A DNA stretch of 33,989 nucleotides, taken from positions 1 to 33,989 of IMG/VR virus record IMGVR_UViG_3300010391_001345. One strand, 5' to 3'. Each line of letters begins with the position of its first letter. Positions within the stretch are counted from its first letter, which is position 1. This document shows, one piece after another, positions 29,731 through 33,989 of the stretch. The notes beneath the pieces were generated by a model. That model saw only the letters and a list, made by a program, of their open reading frames with translations, ran no database searches and was not told the DNA's origin. The position numbers were made by a program, and so were the translations under genes. This DNA is from a virus.

Positions 29731-30977
29731 GACGAAGACGTGTTCTCTAGTGCCGATGTCGTATTCGGCGTGAGCTTAATCCACTTCTGACGCGGCTTAT
29801 TGTGCTCGCTACGAACCAGAATTTCCAACTCACCTGTATCACACATGGAAGTCGCCGCAGCTTCCAGCGTTTTCCACGCCATTCCAGTAGCGCGTTGAAC
29901 GTCACGAAGAGACAGTGTGTTCTCAGGTACGTTTTCTAGAACGTTCCTGAGAACAAACATGGTACGCACAACCGGATCAGGCGAAAGTGCCATGCCAAGC
30001 GTTTCAATAGCTCCAACAGTGTACCTGCCTAGAGAGATAGCACGAGTCATTTCACTTTCGCCTACAGCGGAGTGCATACAACTGACGGCGTACAACCCCG
30101 CTACACGCAAGATATGTTGTGGGAGCCTCGTCAAAGCCGCCCTGACATGATCGGGTTTGGAAGAGATAAGCTCGTTAATTTCTCTGCCCCACTCCACGTA
30201 GGCATCGATAGCCTTTTCTGTAAGTCCTATACCGGTGCTATCACTAGCCGCTTCTACAACCTTGCCAAGCACATCACGCACTGCACTTTCAGCAGAGGGA
30301 TTCCGTAAATTCGGGAAGGGGCAAAACTGTGTCTGTTCCCCATGAAAAGGTAACATTCTCCCAAAAATACCACCTAACCAAGACGCTTTGGACATGACCA
30401 TCTGTAACATGCCGAGAGATGCACAGGTCAGTATCGTAGCACGTGGTTGCAGCACGACAATTTCAAGCTTAGAGCCCCCCGACATGAGAGTGCGCCGGAA
30501 ATCGTTACCGTCGTAGATTTCGCTCAGGAAGGGTGCAAAACTGTTCTGGTGAATCAACCCCGACAACTCAGGAAAGTAAAAAAGGCTGTGTGGGTTAAGT
30601 CCGACCCACGAGAGAATCTTCTCCACCGTTCCACTCGCAGGACCAGTTTCACCTTGATAGAGGCGAAGCGCACGGTCGCACGCAGTGCTTTTTCGTGTGG
30701 TAGAATCCCCAAGAAGCATTACCCAAACGTGCAATGGGGTGGAAATCTCAGTTTTCCCCACTTTGGATTGCAGACTCACTTTTCCAGAAACAGACGCCGA
30801 CAACGTCGCCAAGCCAGCCCCTAAGTGGAAGATAGCTGGAGCATCCGATGTCTCTTTTGCATAGTGCATGTATTGTGACAGGAAGCCCTCCGAGGGAGCC
30901 GCACTGAAAGCGTCAAAGTCTCCTGGCCGGTTAGGCTTGTCGGAAATGGAAATAGACACGGGCTTCTTTGCCTTCAC
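29727..30977 (-). CDS. DUF3987-type P-loop protein, minus-strand paralog
   Basis: 416 residues from a GTG at 30977 with GGGAGG upstream. Longer readings to 31055 run through the promoter. It has the DUF3987 layout: FLSQYMHYAKETSDAP, VMLLGDSTTRKSTACDRAL with a variant P-loop (G-x-S-x-x-R-K-S/T at 90-98), FYFPELSGLIHQ, and FGRMLPFHGE. The C-terminal half is helical with a winged-helix-like end (SLRDVQRATGMAWKTLEAAA). Such proteins sit in phage replication modules in place of, or beside, primase-helicases. It is clearly homologous to the 31467-32753 product on the other strand. Confidence 0.75.
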   Translation of the reverse strand: MKAKKPVSISISDKPNRPGDFDAFSAAPSEGFLSQYMHYAKETSDAPAIFHLGAGLATLSASVSGKVSLQSKVGKTEISTPLHVWVMLLGDSTTRKSTACDRALRLYQGETGPASGTVEKILSWVGLNPHSLFYFPELSGLIHQNSFAPFLSEIYDGNDFRRTLMSGGSKLEIVVLQPRATILTCASLGMLQMVMSKASWLGGIFGRMLPFHGEQTQFCPFPNLRNPSAESAVRDVLGKVVEAASDSTGIGLTEKAIDAYVEWGREINELISSKPDHVRAALTRLPQHILRVAGLYAVSCMHSAVGESEMTRAISLGRYTVGAIETLGMALSPDPVVRTMFVLRNVLENVPENTLSLRDVQRATGMAWKTLEAAATSMCDTGELEILVRSEHNKPRQKWIKLTPNTTSALENTSSS

Positions 30978-31026
30978 GGAAACCTCCCGCTGTTTCGTCC
31001 CGTGCCACGATGAGCACAGTAAAGTA

Positions 31027-31055
31027 CCTCTACGTGAAAGCGCGGCCTGCGTCAA
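31027..31055 (-). promoter_or_regulatory. promoter TTGACG-N17-TAGAGG
   Basis: Minus strand: -35 TTGACG (31055-31050), 17-base spacer, -10 TAGAGG (31032-31027), about 50 bases before the GTG at 30977. It is the leftward half of the divergent promoter region. Confidence 0.6.
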
Positions 31056-31101
31056 GAGGCAAACTAGTTCGATCCTCGCGCGAAACCACTTTGTGCATTA
31101 C

Positions 31102-31123
31102 GTGGTGGACCCCAGCCCCCGGC
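31102..31123 (+). repeat. 22-bp repeat containing the 14-bp core, between divergent promoters
   Basis: Identical over 22 bases to 22014-22035. The core CCCCAGCCCCCGGC is at 31110-31123. It ends 11 bases before the rightward -35 box, a position suited to an activator or repressor site. Confidence 0.75.
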
Positions 31124-31134
31124 CAGAATTCGCC

Positions 31135-31163
31135 TTGACCCGCGAGGGCTCAGGTGTTAGATT
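31135..31163 (+). promoter_or_regulatory. promoter TTGACC-N17-TAGATT
   Basis: Plus strand: -35 TTGACC (31135-31140), 17-base spacer, -10 TAGATT (31158-31163). The predicted start is near 31170, followed by a small TGTGC-AGC-GCACA hairpin and the gene at 31202. It is the rightward half of the divergent region. Confidence 0.7.
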
Positions 31164-31201
31164 CAACGTGCGCCTGTGCAGCGCACAAAGAGGTCGCCAA
31201 A

Positions 31202-31465
31202 ATGCCTACACCGCGTCTCGCCGTTTCGGCTGTCGGTTACTTTCCTCCTGGAGCGGAAACTTACCCTCGTGGTGAGATAGACACTATCGTCTGGATCGTT
31301 TTCGTGGCGTGCAAACAGGGTTGGAAAGTGTCGTCAATTTGGCTGACGCGAGAGGCAGCTAACAAGGCGTCGGGTAAGTTCAAGCATCGCCAGACGAAGA
31401 TTGTCAGTGTGTACGTTCCAGGACTCCTGCTTACAGCGGTAACCAAGCTGCGAACGGCCGAGTAG
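31202..31465 (+). CDS. small hypothetical protein
   Basis: 87 residues from an ATG at 31202 with GAGG eight bases upstream. It has beta strands (TIVWIVFVACKQGWKVSSIW) and a basic region (KFKHRQTKIVSVYV). No motif is recognised. The stop lies one base before the ATG of the DUF3987-type gene, so the two are co-transcribed. Confidence 0.65.
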   Translation: MPTPRLAVSAVGYFPPGAETYPRGEIDTIVWIVFVACKQGWKVSSIWLTREAANKASGKFKHRQTKIVSVYVPGLLLTAVTKLRTAE

Positions 31466-31466
31466 T

Positions 31467-32753
31467 ATGTCGACAATTTGGGACGCCATTCCTGTTGAAG
31501 GTTTCATCCCGCAATACCTGCGCTATGCTAAGTCCGTCTCGGACGCTCCCGACATCTACCATGTAGGTGCGGCCCTCGCGTCTTTTGCAACGTGCGTTTC
31601 CGGCAGGGCCAAGCTCGAGTTCAACGTACAGAACGGCGCAACAGCCGATTTCCCGCTTCACATGTGGATCATGCTGCTCGGTAAATCGGCGGCACGCAAG
31701 TCTTCCGCGTGCGACCGTGTTCTCAGCGTGCTTGATCCATTCGTGCAAGAGCGCGGTCCTACCGGTGGGTCGCCGGAAGCTTTCTACCAGTGGATTGCAA
31801 AGAAACCCGCGTGCATGTTCTACTTCACGGAAATGGCCGCCCTGTTCGGCTTGCAGCAAGCAAGCTACTGGCAGCAGGGCTCGACTTTCTTCACGGAGGT
31901 CTACGATGGCCAGAACTTCAAACGCACGCTGCTGTCTGCGGAAAAGGGAAAGAAGGGGAAGAAGGTCCTCGAAATTGAAATTATCAACCCGCGTGTGACG
32001 CTGCTCGGCTGCGCTACTCCTTCGCTGTTGGATAACTCGACACGAGAAGTGGACTGGACGGGCGGTATGATCGGCCGTATGATGCCGTTCTACGCCGACC
32101 GGAACACGTTGAACGTTTTCCCGAACATGAAATTCGTCGCAGCCGAGGAGGCACTTCGTGCACAAGTCGGTCAGGTACTTGACGCTATCGGGGACAGTGT
32201 TGTCATCGGTCTGACGCGCGGCGCCATGAACGCGTACGAAGAATGGATGCGTAACATTGACGGTTCTATTGACGAGTACCCCGAAAGGATGCAGGCCCTC
32301 ATTACGCGTCTTCCGCAGCACGTTCTGCGCGTAGCAGGACTTTATGCACTCAGTTGTATGGCCGCCGACGCAAATACGGACCTGATGATGCGTGCTATTA
32401 CGCTCGGTGACATGTCGAAGTCAACAATTCTGAAGCTAGGCGAGATGTTGACACCTGATCGTGTCGCGCGTCTCGTGAAGCTTCTGCGGCAGCGGTTACT
32501 CCAATGTCCTGGCTACACTGCCTCGATACGCGACCTTCTACGCTCGATGAACATCGCGTGGAAGACGTTAGAGCCCGCCTACAAATCGATGGCGGAAGCG
32601 GGCGAACTGACGATGTTGATCGACCAAGCTACCAGAAAGAAGTGGTTACAGCTTCTCGAAATTCCTCCCGCGTTGGCACGTCGTATGAGCACCCCACCGC
32701 CTGAAGAGGGCGAGCCCGGCGTCGATTTCCCGTATCCTGACGAGACACCATAA
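31467..32753 (+). CDS. DUF3987-type P-loop protein, plus-strand paralog
   Basis: 428 residues from an ATG at 31467. It aligns along its length with the minus-strand product: FIPQYLRYAKSVSDAPDIYH, IMLLGKSAARKSSACDRVL (variant P-loop at 72-80), FYFTEMAALF, GGMIGRMMPFYA, ITRLPQHVLRVAGLYALSCM and IAWKTLEPAYKSM. Both copies keep the R-K-S/T P-loop and the GRM-PF element, so neither looks inactivated. The C-terminal tail is Pro/Glu-rich. The family is tied to phage and mobile-element replication, but its biochemical role is not established. Confidence 0.75.
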   Translation: MSTIWDAIPVEGFIPQYLRYAKSVSDAPDIYHVGAALASFATCVSGRAKLEFNVQNGATADFPLHMWIMLLGKSAARKSSACDRVLSVLDPFVQERGPTGGSPEAFYQWIAKKPACMFYFTEMAALFGLQQASYWQQGSTFFTEVYDGQNFKRTLLSAEKGKKGKKVLEIEIINPRVTLLGCATPSLLDNSTREVDWTGGMIGRMMPFYADRNTLNVFPNMKFVAAEEALRAQVGQVLDAIGDSVVIGLTRGAMNAYEEWMRNIDGSIDEYPERMQALITRLPQHVLRVAGLYALSCMAADANTDLMMRAITLGDMSKSTILKLGEMLTPDRVARLVKLLRQRLLQCPGYTASIRDLLRSMNIAWKTLEPAYKSMAEAGELTMLIDQATRKKWLQLLEIPPALARRMSTPPPEEGEPGVDFPYPDETP

Positions 32754-32764
32754 GTTCGAAGCGT

Positions 32765-32794
32765 TTGACAGGCAGTCGTAGGTAAACGTAGACT
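32765..32794 (+). promoter_or_regulatory. promoter TTGACA-N18-TAGACT
   Basis: Plus strand: -35 TTGACA (32765-32770), 18-base spacer, -10 TAGACT (32789-32794). It lies in the 58-base gap between the DUF3987-type stop and the ATG at 32812. Confidence 0.7.
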
Positions 32795-32811
32795 GCTGGA
32801 GAGGAACTGTT

Positions 32812-33142
32812 ATGCCGCAGGTAATTCCGCGCTTTGTCGACCAGTACGATTTCCTGTCCAACTTCTACCCTGCGAAGGTCGTGCTGGATGGCGAAACGTA
32901 CTTTTCGACAGAACACGCTTACCAAGCAGCAAAAACGCTAGGTCATGTTGGACCTACTGCGGCAGAAGTTCGCACCCGGAAGCGAATTGGCGGAGCAGCT
33001 ACTGGCTACAGGCGACGCCACGCTCCAGGAAGGGAACGATTGGTGTGATGTCTGGTGGGGGATCTATCGAGGGCGCGGTTCTAACTGGTTGGGAAAGCTG
33101 CTCATGAAAGTGCGAGAGGAGCTTCGTGATGGCGTATCGTGA
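32812..33142 (+). pseudogene. NADAR (YbiA-like) gene broken by an internal deletion and frameshift
   Basis: The first 43 codons read MPQVIPRFVDQYDFLSNFYP and then TEHAYQAAKTLG, the N-terminal NADAR signature. The frame then changes at about 32944. The continuation (MLDLLRQKFAPGSELAEQLL, then LATGD, GSNWLGKLLMKVREEL) is the C-terminal NADAR signature. Roughly 40 residues normally found between these blocks are absent, so sequence has been lost as well as frame. NADAR enzymes remove nucleobase from ADP-ribosylated or riboside substrates. The copy is probably inactive despite its good promoter and GGAGAGG site. An in-frame TAG precedes the second part, arguing against read-through. Confidence 0.75.
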
Positions 33143-33626
33143 ACAAGTAAAGAAACAAGCGGGCTTCACTGCGTATATCGAAGTCGACGAAACGCCCGAC
33201 AACCCTCGTGACTGGGATAACCTAACAGTGATGGTGGCTTTTCACAGACGCTACAACTTTGGGGACAAGCACGCCTATCGACAAGAGGACTATTCTAGTT
33301 GGGACGGATTGAAACAAGCTATTGAAGAACAGTATCATCCCCTTATCATCGAGCCTCTCTTCGCGTACATCCATAGCGGTGTCGTTCTCAGCACAACACC
33401 CTTCAGTGACTCGTGGGATAGTGGACAAGTCGGCTTTGTCTTTATCCCATACTCCAGCGTCAAGGAAGTAGCTGCCTATCGCCCAAAGAAGCCTGCGCTA
33501 ACAGCTTATCACGACCCACACATGTACGAACGTGCTGTGGCTAAACAGATCGTCGAGAACGAAGTAGCTACATACAACAAGTTTCTCGAAGGTCAACTAC
33601 CGCCAGCTAAAGCAGGCGGCTTGTAG
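33129..33626 (+). CDS. conserved phage-type hypothetical protein with C-terminus altered by an insertion element
   Basis: 165 residues from an ATG at 33129 with AGGAG seven bases upstream, overlapping the NADAR remnant. It has a familiar unassigned pattern: NPRDWDNLTVMVAFHRRYNFGD, then PLFAYIHSGVVLSTTPFSDS and WDSGQVGFVFIP. I know this pattern from short phage and bacterial proteins of unknown function. The last nine residues (LPPAKAGGL) are read antisense through the end of the tnpB gene and its hairpin. The original C-terminus was therefore probably cut off by the insertion. Confidence 0.75.
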   Translation: MAYREQVKKQAGFTAYIEVDETPDNPRDWDNLTVMVAFHRRYNFGDKHAYRQEDYSSWDGLKQAIEEQYHPLIIEPLFAYIHSGVVLSTTPFSDSWDSGQVGFVFIPYSSVKEVAAYRPKKPALTAYHDPHMYERAVAKQIVENEVATYNKFLEGQLPPAKAGGL

Positions 33627-33989
33627 GTAGCAGGTTGTTGAATCCCTACTCCCACGTTTGGCCGGTTGACTGCGGCCCTGCGGATATTCTCCGCAGCGAT
33701 GGTATCTGCCGGGCCAGCGAACCCGCAGCGGATACACTTGAACAACGCTTGTGTCGGACGGTTACGTTTGTCGATACAATCGCATCTTGGGCAGGTACGC
33801 GAGGTGTTGCGTGGATCGACAAAGACAACGCAGACTCCTACCAACTGCCCTTTGTAGTCGATGAAGGATCGCAATTGGTAGAAGCCCCAAGAGTGCTGGA
33901 CACGCCGCTGAGCCTTGCGAACCGTGATCCGTGCACGGATGCCTTTGAGGTCTTCAAGGGCAATTCCGCGCCCGGTGTCTTTGGCTTTC
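33593..33989 (-). CDS. tnpB: TnpB (IS200/IS605-type RNA-guided nuclease), 5' part beyond window edge
   Basis: About 131 C-terminal residues open to the edge. GIALEDLKGIR carries the second RuvC Glu. DPRNTSRTCPRC, then KNRPTQALFKCIRCG form the four-Cys zinc ribbon (written here as two segments). PADTIAAENI has the third RuvC Asp. The C-terminus PPALAGGS is usual for the family. TnpB is an RNA-guided DNA nuclease that helps the element persist, and its guide RNA normally derives from the 3' end of this gene and the right end. The window cannot show whether a tnpA accompanies it. Confidence 0.92.
   Translation of the reverse strand, partial: KAKDTGRGIALEDLKGIRARITVRKAQRRVQHSWGFYQLRSFIDYKGQLVGVCVVFVDPRNTSRTCPRCDCIDKRNRPTQALFKCIRCGFAGPADTIAAENIRRAAVNRPNVGVGIQQPATYKPPALAGGS
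33600..33619 (-). repeat. hairpin at the tnpB 3' end, candidate IS right end
   Basis: On the minus strand CCGCCTGC-TTTA-GCTGGCGG folds into a stem with one T-T mismatch and a 4-base loop. It lies five codons before the tnpB stop and is followed by TAGTTGAC. Imperfect hairpins beside a short cleavage sequence mark IS200/IS605 ends, and the same region usually forms the guide-RNA scaffold. Confidence 0.5.

Noticed and set aside
31431-32321. 296-residue open frame on the minus strand
   Set aside because: It is antisense to the plus-strand DUF3987-type gene, which has clear homology to its paralog; its Arg/His-rich product is typical of a shadow frame.
1-33989. tRNA genes, rRNA genes and CRISPR arrays
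   Set aside because: No T-arm-like GTTCRA context with a matching cloverleaf, no rRNA-like stretch and no regularly spaced repeats were found by eye; a tRNA scan could still find one.

Overview
The window looks like part of a tailed-phage (or phage-derived) genome. It is dense with short genes that overlap by 1-20 bases, almost all on the minus strand. It carries phage-type replication and recombination genes: a family A DNA polymerase, a DUF3987-type P-loop protein pair, a Sak4-like ATPase, a DUF669 protein, a Cas4/RecB-like nuclease, and SNF2 and UvrD-like helicases. Wall-degrading genes are present too. No rRNA, tRNA, capsid or tail gene was recognised. Frequent GTG starts with GGAGG-type ribosome binding sites, and six promoters of the form TTGAC(A/C/G/T)-N17/18-TAGA(N)(N), resemble the vegetative promoters of actinobacteria. 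An actinobacterial host is therefore the best guess, but it is an inference.

Layout in the direction of minus-strand transcription (right to left). At the right end, 31.0-31.2 kb is a divergent promoter region between two paralogous DUF3987-type genes facing away from each other. The plus-strand arm (31.2-33.6 kb) carries a small gene, one paralog, a broken NADAR gene and a conserved hypothetical gene. That last gene is invaded at its 3' end by an IS200/IS605-type tnpB, cut by the window edge. The minus arm runs through an intein-containing SNF2 helicase, small genes and a stand-alone sigma region 4 protein (25.5 kb). A second promoter at 25.5 kb, followed by two tandem look-alike hairpins, leads into a Cas4/RecB-like nuclease, a retropepsin-fold protein without its catalytic Asp, the Sak4-like ATPase and a DUF669 protein. 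A 16-bp perfect inverted repeat (22.0 kb) precedes two paralogous small proteins, a DnaQ-like exonuclease, a possible PD-(D/E)XK protein, an intein-containing UvrD-like helicase and an MT-A70 methyltransferase. Next come a frameshifted/intact paralog pair, an HD hydrolase and a uracil-DNA glycosylase fused to a family A polymerase, again with an intein.

From 9.6 kb down to 6.4 kb are small genes, a stand-alone copy of the C-terminal domain of class II ribonucleotide reductase, and a probable lysozyme-like protein. After a promoter at 6.45 kb come several unknown genes. The last block (5.0 kb to the left edge) is a run of eight consecutive minus-strand genes from 4369 to 324. Each encodes a protein with a single hydrophobic segment, C-terminal in all but the 27-residue member, and the block includes an SGNH hydrolase. 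It ends in an M23 peptidase cut by the left edge. This block probably serves the cell envelope, either in lysis or entry or as virion membrane or wall proteins.

The strongest unusual points are: three inteins with three different endonuclease states, each sitting in a catalytic motif of a replication enzyme; the tail-anchored membrane-protein cluster; the two covarying hairpins upstream of the nuclease gene; a 14-bp GC-rich repeat present five times; and the head-to-head DUF3987-type paralogs. All coordinates and starts were read by eye, without database searches.
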